Assembly: GCF_023898865.1 (NCBI RefSeq)
Contig: NZ_JAGSOV010000009.1
Span: 124,001-188,000 of the forward strand
Source: Pseudonocardia humida
Lineage (GTDB): Bacteria; Actinomycetota; Actinomycetes; Mycobacteriales; Pseudonocardiaceae
Length of the DNA: 64,000 nt
Direction: 5' to 3'
In this document: positions 30,640 through 39,353 of the stretch, piece by piece
How positions within the stretch are numbered: position 1 is the stretch's first letter
Layout of the letters: every line of letters begins with the position of its first letter
The notes under the pieces: model-generated
Told to the model about the DNA's origin: nothing
Databases searched by the model: none
Seen by the model: only the letters and a program-made list of their open reading frames with translations
Translations under genes and position numbers: made by a program

Positions 30640-30668
30640 CCGGTCACACCGACCGGCTCCCGGGGGTC
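30640..30668 (+). promoter_or_regulatory. Candidate ECF41-type promoter and inverted repeat
   Basis: GGTCACA (30642-30648), 16 nt, GGTC (30665-30668) resembles the published ECF41 target TGTCACA / CGTC with one mismatch in each element. It overlaps a perfect inverted repeat CCGGTC-ACACC-GACCGG (30640-30656). It points toward the sigma factor gene. Confidence 0.4.
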
Positions 30669-30706
30669 TACTGCTACGACACCCCGCAGCGGAGGAACGT
30701 GACGCG

Positions 30707-31588
30707 ATGGATGAACGCCGCCGGCTGGCCGAGCGCTTCGAGGCCGACCGGCCCCGGTTGCGCGCGGTGGCCCACCGGATGCTGGGCTCGGCGGCCGAGG
30801 CCGACGACGCCCTGCAGCAGGCCTGGCTGCGGGTGGACCGCGCCGGCGCCGAGGACGTCGAGAACCTGGACGCCTGGCTGACCACGGTGGTGGCCCGGGT
30901 GTGCCTGAACATGCTGCGCAGCCGCGACTCGCGCCGCGAGCAACCGCTCGGCGAGCACCTGCCCGAGCCGGCGACCGACCCGGGCGACGGCGGCGACCCC
31001 GAGCGCGAGGCCGTGCTCGCCGACTCCGTGGGCCTGGCCCTGCTGGTCGTGCTGGACACCCTCGCCCCCGCCGAGCGACTGGCCTTCGTCCTGCACGACA
31101 TGTTCGCCGTCCCGTTCGACGAGATCGGCCCGATGATCGAGCGCTCCCCCACCGCTGCCCGCCAGCTGGCCAGCCGCGCCCGGCGCCGGGTGCGCGGGGG
31201 CGGCGAGGTCGCGGACGCCGACCTGGCCCGGCAGCGGGAGGTGGTCGACGCGTTCCTGGCCGCCTCCCGCGGCGGCGACCTGGGCGCCCTCGTGGCCCTG
31301 CTCGACCCGGACGTCGTGCTGCGCGCCGATCCCGCGGTCGGCCCCACCCCCGCACCGGTCGTGCTGCACGGCCGGCGCAACGTGGCGCGCGGCGCGCTGC
31401 TGGCGTCGGAGCGGGTCCGGTCGAGCCGCCCCGCACTGGTCGACGGGTCGGTGGGGCTGGTGATGGCGCCGCACGGTCGGCTCGTCGTGGCGCTGCGGTT
31501 CACGTTCACCGACGCCCGCATCACCGGCATCGAGGTGATCGCCGAACCCGACCGGCTGCGGGGGCTCCGGCTCGGGCTCCTCGACTGA
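30707..31588 (+). CDS. ECF41-type sigma factor with SnoaL-like C-terminal extension
   Basis: A 293-residue protein, ATG after GGAGGAA. Sigma region 2 (LAERFEADRPRLRAVAHRML, DDALQQAWLR, WLTTVVARVCLNMLR), linker with EHLPEP (a variant of the ECF41 WLPEP motif), region 4 (LAPAERLAFVLHDMFAVPFD, EIGPMIERSPTAARQLASRA). The C-terminal SnoaL/NTF2-like domain (about 175-293) ends IEVIAEPDRL, a form of the NPDKL motif. In ECF41 the extension replaces an anti-sigma and tunes activity. The DGGGK motif is not obvious here, so ligand control may differ. Confidence 0.87.
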   Translation: MDERRRLAERFEADRPRLRAVAHRMLGSAAEADDALQQAWLRVDRAGAEDVENLDAWLTTVVARVCLNMLRSRDSRREQPLGEHLPEPATDPGDGGDPEREAVLADSVGLALLVVLDTLAPAERLAFVLHDMFAVPFDEIGPMIERSPTAARQLASRARRRVRGGGEVADADLARQREVVDAFLAASRGGDLGALVALLDPDVVLRADPAVGPTPAPVVLHGRRNVARGALLASERVRSSRPALVDGSVGLVMAPHGRLVVALRFTFTDARITGIEVIAEPDRLRGLRLGLLD

Positions 31589-31798
31589 CGCTCGGGCGCT
31601 GGAGGTGGCCAACCCGGGTGGGCGCTCAGATGCGCGCGGTTCCGTTGCGATAACAACGAATGGTGTGGTTGCGCTGACGGCCGTCCCCGATCCGAGGTGC
31701 CGGTTGCGATTGTGAACGCTTCACCTGCGAGCGCGGCGACTATCCTGTGGTGCCGATCCTTCCTCGACTCCGCACAAATGTTCGAGTAGAATCGAGGC
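31589..31798. promoter_or_regulatory. Less GC-rich intergenic region with two inverted repeats and a leaderless promoter
   Basis: CGTTG-CGATAA-CAACG (31643-31658) and GTGAA-CGC-TTCAC (31712-31724) are perfect-arm inverted repeats. TCGACT (31764-31769), 17 nt, TAGAAT (31787-31792) ends 6 nt before the ATG at 31799, so the mRNA should start at the start codon. Confidence 0.5.
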
Positions 31799-33139
31799 AT
31801 GACCTCGACCGAACTCGCCGCCACGGCAGACCGCATTCGTGCGCTCGCCGCCGGGCTGCGCGAGAACGGTACGGACCAAGACGCGTTGAATGCACTCGCT
31901 GCTACTCGGGAGTTGACCCGGGCCGTATCGCAGTTGCAGGTCGAGGCTGTGGCGGTGTTGCAGCGCAGTGGTGCGTTCGCCGCCGCCGGGCACCGGCGGC
32001 CGGACTCCGCGGTGGCGTCGGCGCTGACCGTGGATCGGGGGCGGGCGCGGGAGATCGTGCGCGCGGCCGAGCACGTCGCGGCGCGGGTGGATCTGCAGGG
32101 GCAGGTGTTGCCGCCGGTGCTGCCCGCGATGGCTGCGGCGTTCAGCAGCGGTGCGGCCAGCTTGCAGCACGTCGATCTGATCGCCCGACTCCTCGACTCG
32201 CCCGCGGCGCGGCGGATCCCGCCCTACGCCTGGACCGGGATCGAAGAACAGATCGCCGCCGTCGCCGACACGTCGACCCCGACGGAGTTGGCCAGGTTCG
32301 GAGCCGAACTGGTGCGGGCCTACGACCAGGACGGCGACGAACCCGACGAGCGGGAACCCGTGCAGGTCAACGAGCTACGCCTGACCCCACTGCCCGGGGG
32401 CGGCGGGAAGATCAGCGGAGTGTTCACCGACCCGGTCCGCTACGCCATGATCGCCACCGTCATCGACGCCAAAGCCACCCCGTTGACCGCGCAGGACCCG
32501 CGCAGCGCCGCCGAACGCAACGCCGACGCCCTCACCGAGGTCTGCGGATTCGTCGCCACCCACGGCGACACCATCCTCCCCACCACCGCCGGCGAACGCC
32601 CCCACATCGCCGTCACGGTCAGGCTGGCCGACCTGGAGAACCGCGCCCGCGCCGCCTGCCTCGACCTCGGTGACACCCCCACCCCCGCCGCACTCCGGGC
32701 GCTGTGCTGCGACGCGAAGGTCATCCCCATCGTCCTCGACGGCGACAGCCAACCCCTCGACATCGGGCGAGAAGCCCGCACCATCCCGCTTGCGATCCGG
32801 CGCGCGATCGTCGCCCGCGACCGCGGATGCGCCCACCCCGGCTGCGACCGCCCACCCAGCTGGTGCGAAATCCACCACATCCGCGAATGGGCCCGCGGCG
32901 GCCACACCAAAACCGACAACCTCGTCATGCTGTGCTGGACGCACCACCAAGAGATCCACTCCACGGAATGGCTCGTACGCATCGCCCGCGACGGACTACC
33001 CGAATTCATACCCCCGGCCTGGCTCGACAAAGAACGCACACCCCGACGCCACCCCAGAACCGGACCACCCGGGCGCCCGGACTCGACTCGACCACCGCAG
33101 ACCAACCCCGGCCGGAGTGTGTTCCGTGTTCCGCGGTGA
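31799..33139 (+). CDS. DUF222 / HNH endonuclease protein (13E12 repeat family)
   Basis: A 446-residue protein. The helical DUF222 domain (about 1-270: ATRELTRAVSQLQVEAVAVL, SALTVDRGRAREIVRAAEHV) is followed by a C-terminal HNH nuclease: ARDRGCAHPGCDRPPSWCEI, HHIREWARGGHTKTDNLVML, CWTHHQEIH with all Cys/His ligands. The tail is Pro/Arg-rich. These multi-copy proteins are common in Mycobacterium and relatives; the role is unknown and may be mobile-element related. Codon use is somewhat less biased than in neighbours. Confidence 0.9.
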   Translation: MTSTELAATADRIRALAAGLRENGTDQDALNALAATRELTRAVSQLQVEAVAVLQRSGAFAAAGHRRPDSAVASALTVDRGRAREIVRAAEHVAARVDLQGQVLPPVLPAMAAAFSSGAASLQHVDLIARLLDSPAARRIPPYAWTGIEEQIAAVADTSTPTELARFGAELVRAYDQDGDEPDEREPVQVNELRLTPLPGGGGKISGVFTDPVRYAMIATVIDAKATPLTAQDPRSAAERNADALTEVCGFVATHGDTILPTTAGERPHIAVTVRLADLENRARAACLDLGDTPTPAALRALCCDAKVIPIVLDGDSQPLDIGREARTIPLAIRRAIVARDRGCAHPGCDRPPSWCEIHHIREWARGGHTKTDNLVMLCWTHHQEIHSTEWLVRIARDGLPEFIPPAWLDKERTPRRHPRTGPPGRPDSTRPPQTNPGRSVFRVPR

Positions 33140-33143
33140 CCCC

Positions 33144-33161
33144 GTGGGCACCGGTGCCCAC
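33144..33161. terminator. 18-bp perfect palindrome just after the HNH gene
   Basis: GTGGGCACCGGTGCCCAC lies 5 nt after the HNH stop, flanked by GACC and GGTC as a possible outer stem. It is a probable hairpin terminator for the convergent HNH and DinB-like genes. The rest of 33162-33314 shows nothing I recognise. Confidence 0.45.
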
Positions 33162-33314
33162 CCCGGTCCCGAAGCCCCTGCCGTCACGTCGACCCCCCTG
33201 CTCGATCCGAGGTCGCCCGCCGCGCAGGCGCCGCCGGAGGCAAACCGAGAGGCACCGCCAGGACAGCAGTCACGGCAGGCATCGTCGGAGCCAGCAGTAG
33301 CGCAAGAACCCGCT

Positions 33315-33896
33315 TCAGACAGCCCTCGCCGCCCGCTCCAACCGCTCGCGGTAGTCCGCCCACCACCTCGCGTCCCCCGGCGCCATGTTGTCGTTGTCGA
33401 CCCGCAGCCCGACCTCCCCGTCGACCAGCTCGCGCACGATGTCGGCGTGGCCCGCGTGCCGGTGCGACTCGGCGATCATGTGCACCAGGATCTGGTGCAG
33501 CGTCACCTCGCTGCGCTCGGCGGGCCAGTGCGGTACGTGGCCGACGGCGTCGAGCGGCAGGGCCTCGATGGTGGCGTCGGCGTGGGTGCGGGCGCGGTGG
33601 TAGAGGTCGAGCACGAACTCGCGCGACTCGTCGGGGGTGGCCCACATGTCGGCGTTGGGTTCGGCGTCGTCGTCGTACCAGGGCAGCGGGATGCCGGAGG
33701 GGCGGTCGAAGGTGTCGCCGAAGTAGCCGAGCTCCACGCCGGCCAGGTGCTTGACCAGGCCCAGCAGGTTGGTCCCCGTCGGGGTGAGCGGCCGCCTGGC
33801 GTCGTACTCGCTGAGCCCGTCGAGCTTCCAGAGCAGGGCGTCGCGCGCGGTCTGCAGGTAGCGGTGGAGGTGGGCCTTCGGGTCGGGTCCGGTCAT
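33315..33896 (-). CDS. DinB-like (DUF664) protein
   Basis: A 193-residue four-helix protein. LWKLDGLSEYDARRPLTPTG, NLLGLVKHLAGVELGYFGD (first His and Glu of the metal triad) and HMIAESHRHAGHADIVREL (last His cluster) are typical of DinB/DUF664. Members bind a metal and some act as thiol-dependent (mycothiol or bacillithiol) transferases. The substrate is unknown. It lies 52 nt downstream of the SARP-FHA regulator on the same strand and may share its transcript. Confidence 0.85.
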   Translation of the reverse strand: MTGPDPKAHLHRYLQTARDALLWKLDGLSEYDARRPLTPTGTNLLGLVKHLAGVELGYFGDTFDRPSGIPLPWYDDDAEPNADMWATPDESREFVLDLYHRARTHADATIEALPLDAVGHVPHWPAERSEVTLHQILVHMIAESHRHAGHADIVRELVDGEVGLRVDNDNMAPGDARWWADYRERLERAARAV

Positions 33897-33948
33897 GGCG
33901 GGCAGGGTGCCACCGCGGCCCGACGTGCGGGCCGGGGAGGGCGGCCGG

Positions 33949-35265
33949 TCAGCCGTCGAAGGCGCCGATCCCCCGGGCCATGCGCAGCACCATCGCGTCC
34001 CGCTCGCCGTCGGGGAGGTCCTCGACGGCGAAGCGCCGCCACAGCGCCTCCACGCCCGGGCCGCGCCGGCCCGCGGCCAGCCCGGCCAGCAGCTCGCGCT
34101 CGTGGGCGCTGAGCCCGGCGGCCGCCCGGGCCTGCGCGTCCACCGTGACGCCGTGCTCGGGGTCGGGGCGCGAGGCCGGTTCGCCGGACGTGCGGTAGAT
34201 GAGCACCGTGTGGCCCAGCCGGAGGATCTGGGCGTCCTGCAGCCGGTGCCGCCGGCGCACGCGCTCGCCGTCGACGTAGGAGCCGTTGCGCGACACCCCG
34301 TCGTCGACCAGCTCCCAGCCGCCGTCGCGGTGCTCCAGGCGCGCGTGCTCGCGCGACACCTCGGGGTCCCAGCTGAGGCTGATGTCGTTGGACGGGCGGC
34401 GGCCGATCGTCAGCGGTGAGCGGGTGGGGTCGAGGGCGATCACGCGGTGGGTGCCGCCCGCCTCGTGCAGCAGCAGGAAGGGGCGCCCGTCGCGGTGGGC
34501 GCGACCGAGCTCGCCCTGGTTGAGGATGGTGCGCTCCAGCGCCCGCAGCTCGGGGCTCGGGTCGACGCCCAGCTCCTCGGCCAGCACGGCGCGCGCGACG
34601 CGGAACACCTCGAGCGCGTCGGCCTGCCGGCCCGCCCGGTAGAGCGCCTCGGCGAGCAGGCCGCGGAAGCGCTCGCGCAGCGGGTGCTCGGCCACCAGGG
34701 TGCGCAGCTCGGCGACCAGCTCGGCGTCGCGCCCGGCGGCCAGGTCGGCCGACACGCGGGCCTCGATCGTGGCGAGCCGGGTCTCCTCCAGGGCCGCCGC
34801 CTCGGCCTCGGCGAACGGCTCGTCGGCCACGTCGGCCAGTGCGCGGCCCCGCCACAGGCCGAGCGCGTACCGCAGCTTGTCGGCGGCCTCGCCGTGGTGG
34901 CCCCGGTCGAGCGCGCGGCGGCCCTCGGACGCCGCGGCGAGGAACTCCAGCAGGTCGAGGCTGCGCTCGTCGGCGCGCAGGACGTAGCCGGTGCCGGTGG
35001 TGGTCAGCAGCCGCTCGGCCGGACCGGCCTGCGGGCGGGGCTCGATCGCCCGGCGCAGGCCGGAGATGTAGACCTGCACGGCGTTCACCGCCCGGTCGGG
35101 TGCCCGCTCGCCCCACACGCCGTCGACGATCTGGTCGACCTGGACGGTGCGGTTGGCGTTGAGCAGGAGCACGGCCAGCACGGCGCGCTGCTTCGGGCCG
35201 CCGAGCGGCACCCGCACACCGTCGCGGTGGGCCTCCACGGGCCCGAGCAGGCTGAACCGCAGCAC
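33949..35265 (-). CDS. SARP-type regulator with BTAD and FHA domains (EmbR-like)
   Basis: A 438-residue protein. The winged helix (1-95: LRFSLLGPVEAHRDG, LGGPKQRAVLAVLLLNAN, QVYISGLRRAI) is followed by the BTAD helices (about 100-250: EHPLRERFRGLLAEALYRAG, ELGVDPSPELRALE) and an FHA domain (about 270-365: TIGRRPSNDISLS, VSREHARLEH, SRNGSYVDGERV). An extra 70-residue tail ends it. In EmbR the FHA domain binds phosphothreonine made by a Ser/Thr kinase and this changes DNA binding. A receptor kinase is encoded at the left end of the window. It is divergent from a secreted metallopeptidase, its likely neighbour target. Confidence 0.9.
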   Translation of the reverse strand: MLRFSLLGPVEAHRDGVRVPLGGPKQRAVLAVLLLNANRTVQVDQIVDGVWGERAPDRAVNAVQVYISGLRRAIEPRPQAGPAERLLTTTGTGYVLRADERSLDLLEFLAAASEGRRALDRGHHGEAADKLRYALGLWRGRALADVADEPFAEAEAAALEETRLATIEARVSADLAAGRDAELVAELRTLVAEHPLRERFRGLLAEALYRAGRQADALEVFRVARAVLAEELGVDPSPELRALERTILNQGELGRAHRDGRPFLLLHEAGGTHRVIALDPTRSPLTIGRRPSNDISLSWDPEVSREHARLEHRDGGWELVDDGVSRNGSYVDGERVRRRHRLQDAQILRLGHTVLIYRTSGEPASRPDPEHGVTVDAQARAAAGLSAHERELLAGLAAGRRGPGVEALWRRFAVEDLPDGERDAMVLRMARGIGAFDG

Positions 35266-35447
35266 GCCCGCTCCCTCTCCTCACCCGGTCGGTCCCGGCC
35301 CGCCCGGGGTCCGCGCCCCGGCCCGATCACGTTACCCGAGGGGCCGCCCGCGGCCTTAAACGAATCTTCAGCGGGCCCGACCAGAGTCATGGACACCAGA
35401 GGAACCGCAGGTCCGGAGCTCGGGCCCCGCACACGGAGTGTCCACCG

Positions 35448-36251
35448 ATGAACAAGACCGTCAGCACGCTCGCCGCCACCGGAGTGCTCGTCGCCGCGCT
35501 GAGCGCGTGCAGCATCCCCACCGCCGGGGCAGCCGCGCCGGCGGCGACCGGCCCGCAGGGCGCGCCCGCCGCCTCGACCACGGTGCAGCGCGACGCCGCC
35601 CAGCAGACCTTCTCGGTGTCGCAGGCCGCGCCGGCCGTCGTCCCGCAGGGCTCCTCGGACGACCCGTACGAGCGGGTCCTGTACGACGCCGAGGCCCTGC
35701 AGCCGATCATGGACGAGTTCTGGACCGAGGAGCTGGCCTACTACGGGCTGGAGTTCGACACCCCGGACCGGTTCGAGTACTACGTCGGCGACGGCAACGG
35801 CACCTGCGGCGGCGAGTACTCCGACGGCACCGACAACGCCTACTACTGCGCGGTCGACGGCGACGAGCACGTGGCCTTCGACGTGGACTGGCTGGCGAGC
35901 TACCTCGACGAGCACCCGGGCGACGCGGTCACCTTCCTGGTGCTGGCCCACGAGTGGGGGCACGCGGTGCAGGACACCTGGGTGGAGCAGCAGCCCGGCG
36001 TCGACTACTGGGAGGGCCCGGCCCAGGAGCTGAACGCCGACTGCCTGGCCGGTGTGTTCTGGGAGAACGGCCTGCGCACCGGCACGATCATCGAGGAGGA
36101 CGGCGACGCCGAGGCCGTCTTCGGGTGGCTGGAGTCCGCCGGGTCGGGCGACTGGATGGACCCGGGCGACCACGGCACCGCCGAGCAGCGCCAGATCGCC
36201 TTCTCCGACGGCTTCGAGAACGGCCTGGACTACTGCCGCATCAACTACTGA
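35448..36251 (+). CDS. Secreted neutral zinc metallopeptidase (YpfJ-like) lipoprotein
   Basis: A 267-residue protein. Signal peptide with lipobox LSAC (Cys-21), an Ala/Pro/Thr spacer, then the catalytic domain. Zinc motif VLAHEWGHAVQDTW (HExxH) and third ligand region ELNADCLAGVFW. Paired Cys residues (NGTCGG, YYCAVD) suggest a disulphide. It fits the PF04228 neutral zinc metallopeptidase family, whose substrates are unknown. The 182-nt divergent region to the SARP gene (35266-35447) has an AT-richer patch (CTTAAACGAATCTTC) that could hold the promoters. Confidence 0.88.
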   Translation: MNKTVSTLAATGVLVAALSACSIPTAGAAAPAATGPQGAPAASTTVQRDAAQQTFSVSQAAPAVVPQGSSDDPYERVLYDAEALQPIMDEFWTEELAYYGLEFDTPDRFEYYVGDGNGTCGGEYSDGTDNAYYCAVDGDEHVAFDVDWLASYLDEHPGDAVTFLVLAHEWGHAVQDTWVEQQPGVDYWEGPAQELNADCLAGVFWENGLRTGTIIEEDGDAEAVFGWLESAGSGDWMDPGDHGTAEQRQIAFSDGFENGLDYCRINY

Positions 36252-36311
36252 TCCCACCGGCCACTGGTCGACAGGAACCACCGGTCGATCGGCGACCGAT
36301 CGATCGCGCGA

Positions 36312-36352
36312 CGCGGGAGCGGCACCGGCATCGACCCGGTGCCGCTCCCGCG
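36312..36352. terminator. Strong 17-bp stem hairpin between convergent genes
   Basis: CGCGGGAGCGGCACCGG (36312-36328), 7-nt loop CATCGAC, CCGGTGCCGCTCCCGCG (36336-36352): a perfect 17-bp stem. It lies between the metallopeptidase stop (36251) and the LLM oxidoreductase stop (36375). There is no T-tract, as usual in actinobacteria. Confidence 0.75.
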
Positions 36353-36374
36353 GTGCGTCAGGGCTCCTCGCGCA

Positions 36375-37466
36375 TCAGGGGATGGTGCTCACCGCCGCCC
36401 CGCGCATGCCGCGGGCCTTGGGCAGCACCTCGCGGGCGAACAGGCCCAGGCTGTCGCGAGCGTGCTCGTAGGGCATCCCGCCGAACGCCGGGGCCAGGGT
36501 GAGGGAGAAGTCGCCGACGGCGTCGCGGACGGCCTCGATCTGGCCCAGGATCCGCTCCGGGCTGCCCCACAGCGTGGTGGCCGCGTAGTCGTCGGCGGCC
36601 TTCTCCAGGCCGATGGAGCGGAAGTACGCGGCGTTGTCGGCGTAGCGCTCGTGGCCCTTGATGCCGGCGAAGTGCTCCCCGGCCATCTCGTAGTGCTCGA
36701 CGTTGCTCATGAAGAAGCGGTTGACGTGCTCGAAGTGCCGCTCGCGGGCCAGCGCGTCGTCGGTGTGGCAGTACATGTTGACGTTCAGCGCGATCGGCGG
36801 GGCGATCTCGCCGTGCTCGGCCTCGTACAGCTCGCGGTAGCGGGTGAAGGTGGGCATGAGGTCGGGCACCGGGCGGACGATGAACGACATCATGTGGGCG
36901 CGCAGCGCGGCCGCCGTGACCACCGAGTCCGGGGAGCCCGCCACGCAGTAGCGCCGCCCGTGGAACGACGCCCGCGGCCGTGGCCGCAGCTCGGTGCGCG
37001 GCTGCGGGTAGAACGGGCCGTCGCCGGAGATGAACCCGGTCTCCAGCGCCTCGAAGATCATCGGGGCGGCCTCGTCGAAGCGGTCGCGGGTCTCGTCGAG
37101 GGGGATGCGGAAGGGCTCGTACTCGGTGCGCGAGAGCCCGCGACCGAAGCCGAGCAGCAGCCGGCCGCCGGAGAGCGTGTCGAGCATCAGCGCCTTCTCC
37201 GCCACCCGCAGCGGGTCGTTCCACGGCAGGATCACCGCGGCCGTGCCCAGCCGGATCCGCGACGTGCGCCCGGCCAGGTGGGCCAGCAGCAGCAGGTTGT
37301 CCGGGCACAGCGAGTAGTCCGAGAAGTGGTGCTCGACGACCCAGACGGCGTCGTAGCCGAGCCGTTCGGCGGCGAGCGCCACCTCCACCTCGCCGGCGTA
37401 GGTCTGCTGGTCGGACAGGCTCGGGTCGAGCTTGCCGAAGCCGAGGTTGATCCCGATGCTCAGCAC
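36375..37466 (-). CDS. LLM-class (F420/FMN-dependent) oxidoreductase
   Basis: A 363-residue luciferase-like protein. GYDAVWVVEHHFSDYSLCPD, IRLGTAAVILPWNDPLRVAE, LDTLSGGRLLLGFGRGLS and LPWNDPL are the usual cofactor-side segments; YAATTLWGSPERIL is the late motif. Such enzymes use FMNH2 or F420H2 for monooxygenation or hydride transfer. The cofactor cannot be decided by eye. The 262 nt upstream (37467-37728) show no gene. It ends at a strong shared terminator. Confidence 0.87.
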   Translation of the reverse strand: MLSIGINLGFGKLDPSLSDQQTYAGEVEVALAAERLGYDAVWVVEHHFSDYSLCPDNLLLLAHLAGRTSRIRLGTAAVILPWNDPLRVAEKALMLDTLSGGRLLLGFGRGLSRTEYEPFRIPLDETRDRFDEAAPMIFEALETGFISGDGPFYPQPRTELRPRPRASFHGRRYCVAGSPDSVVTAAALRAHMMSFIVRPVPDLMPTFTRYRELYEAEHGEIAPPIALNVNMYCHTDDALARERHFEHVNRFFMSNVEHYEMAGEHFAGIKGHERYADNAAYFRSIGLEKAADDYAATTLWGSPERILGQIEAVRDAVGDFSLTLAPAFGGMPYEHARDSLGLFAREVLPKARGMRGAAVSTIP

Positions 37467-37728
37467 TGCCGTTGCACCTCTCTGCCGCGGACGGACTCGA
37501 CGACCGACTCGACGACGGGGGTGCCGGCGCGTGCGCCGTGGTCGTGCGGGGTTCCCGACATCGGCTCCCCTCCGCTGCGGTGCGGTCGCGGGCTTCTTCT
37601 CCCGTCACGCTACGGGCGCTCGGGCGGTCCTCCGACGCACTGGTGAGGAACCGGCCGCGATCGGTCCGCGGTCGGCCGATGACCCCGCGTCATCCGTCGC
37701 GGTGGCGCCCGACCGGGGCGGCCCGCGC

Positions 37729-38523
37729 CTACGACGCCGCGACGAGCGCCCGGTGCGGACCGGTGTCGGCGTCGGGGCCGGGGCTGGGGCCGGCGGCGGG
37801 CCGTTCGAGGAAGGCCACCACGGTCAGGCACCCCGCCAGCCACGCCCCGCCCAGCATCCACCCGGCCAGGACGTCGGTGAGCCAGTGCGCCCCGAGGTAG
37901 AGCCGGCTGATCCCCACCGTCGCCGTCGCGGCGAGGGCCACCACGACCAGGACGGCCCGACCGGTGGTGCGGCGCAGCGACGGCAGCACCGCCACCGCCA
38001 GCACCCCGGCCACGACGGCGGAGTTGAACGCGTGGCCCGAGGGCAGCGCCGAGTCCACGACGGCGACCAGGTCGTCGGCCAGCGGCGGGCGCGGCCGCGC
38101 GTAGAGGTGCTTGAACCCCGAGCTGACCAGCGGCGACCCGAGCGTCGCGACCGCGGCGGCGACCGCCGTCAGCGGCCGCCCGCGCCACCACAGCAGGACC
38201 ACCACCAGCAGCACGGCCACCGTCGTCGCCGGGCTGTCGCCGACGACGCTCGCCACCTGCATCGCCGCCGTCGTCGCCGGGTCGCGGCGGTCGGCGAACC
38301 AGGCGAGCGCCGGACCGTCCAGCCGGGCCGGGCCGGTGCCCCGCCACACCATCAGCACCACCCAGGCGTGCCCGGTGAACAGGGCGGCGGTCAGCGCCGC
38401 GCCCAGCAGCACCGGGGTGCCGGGGAGCGCGGCGACGGGCCGCCGGGTGCGCAGGACGATGCCCGTCGCGCACAGCGCGAAGACGACCATGCCGAGCACG
38501 AGTCCGAACGGAGCCAACCCCAT
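37729..38523 (-). CDS. PAP2-family phosphatase
   Basis: A 264-residue membrane protein with about six TM segments. The ATG at 38523 is chosen because the hydrophobic N-terminus begins there. The phosphatase signature is complete: KHLYARPRPPL (KX6RP), ALPSGHAFN (PSGH) and SRLYLGAHWLTDVLAG (SRX5HX3D). It removes phosphate from lipid phosphates such as phosphatidic acid or undecaprenyl diphosphate on the outer membrane face. It is divergent from an OmpR-type two-component pair 129 nt away and may be a target of it. Confidence 0.92.
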   Translation of the reverse strand: MGLAPFGLVLGMVVFALCATGIVLRTRRPVAALPGTPVLLGAALTAALFTGHAWVVLMVWRGTGPARLDGPALAWFADRRDPATTAAMQVASVVGDSPATTVAVLLVVVLLWWRGRPLTAVAAAVATLGSPLVSSGFKHLYARPRPPLADDLVAVVDSALPSGHAFNSAVVAGVLAVAVLPSLRRTTGRAVLVVVALAATATVGISRLYLGAHWLTDVLAGWMLGGAWLAGCLTVVAFLERPAAGPSPGPDADTGPHRALVAAS

Positions 38524-38651
38524 GCCCCCGACGGTAGGAAGGTCCCGGTAATCGGCCGCGACGACGAACGTGAGCGGAAGGCAAAATCGCGTCCACCGGC
38601 CCCGCGCTCGGTGGCGGTCGCGGTCTCCGGGCGCCCTCGTAGGGTGTCGGC

Positions 38652-39353
38652 GTGCCGAACCTGCTGGTGGTCGAGGACGACGAGACGATCGGTGAGGCAC
38701 TGACGGCGAGCCTGCGCAGCCACGGCCACCAGGTGGACTGGCAGCGCGAGGGCTACCCGGCGCTGCGCGCCGCGGCCGCGACCGAGTTCGACCTCGTCCT
38801 GCTCGACCTGGGCCTGCCCGACCTGGACGGCGTCGAGGTCTGCCGCAGGCTGCGCGTCGAGCTGCCCAGCACCGTGCTGGTCGTGCTGACCGCGCGCACC
38901 ACCGAGATGGACGTGGTGGTCGGGCTGGAGGCGGGCGCCGACGACTACCTGACCAAACCGGTCCGGCTGGCCGAGCTGCACGCGCGCCTGCGCGCCCACC
39001 TGCGCCGCAGCGCCGCGACGACGCACCCCGCCGCCCCGACGGCGCTCGGCGACCTGGTGATCGACACCGCCGGGCGGCGGGTCACCGTGCGGGGGCGGGA
39101 GGTTCCGCTGCGGACCAAGGAGTTCGACCTGCTGGCCCGGCTGGCCGCCGAGCCGGAGCACGCGGTCAGCCGCGACGCCCTGATGTGCGACGTCTGGGAC
39201 AAGCACTGGTTCGGCTCCACCAAGACCCTCGACGTGCACGTCGCGGCGGTGCGCCGGCGCCTCGCCGAGGTCGCCGACGGCGCCCGCGTCCCGCAGATCG
39301 TCACCCTGCGCGGGCACGGCTACCGGCTCGAAGCCCCCGCCGAGCCGGGCTGA
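38652..39353 (+). CDS. OmpR-type response regulator
   Basis: A 233-residue protein, GTG start. Receiver domain (1-115): LLVVEDDETIG, phospho-acceptor Asp in LVLLDLGLPDLDG, Thr in VVLTARTT, Lys in DDYLTKPVRL. Winged helix (125-230): LGDLVIDTAGRRV, LRTKEFDLLARLA, KTLDVHVAAVRRRL, VTLRGHGYRL. It overlaps the histidine kinase gene (TGATG), so the two are co-translated. Its signal is unknown. Confidence 0.95.
   Translation: MPNLLVVEDDETIGEALTASLRSHGHQVDWQREGYPALRAAAATEFDLVLLDLGLPDLDGVEVCRRLRVELPSTVLVVLTARTTEMDVVVGLEAGADDYLTKPVRLAELHARLRAHLRRSAATTHPAAPTALGDLVIDTAGRRVTVRGREVPLRTKEFDLLARLAAEPEHAVSRDALMCDVWDKHWFGSTKTLDVHVAAVRRRLAEVADGARVPQIVTLRGHGYRLEAPAEPG

Noticed and set aside
29019..31436. Open minus-strand frame extending the HelR-like protein by about 800 residues
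   Set aside because: It runs antisense through the S4, NmrA-like and sigma genes and encodes Arg/Pro/Gly filler.
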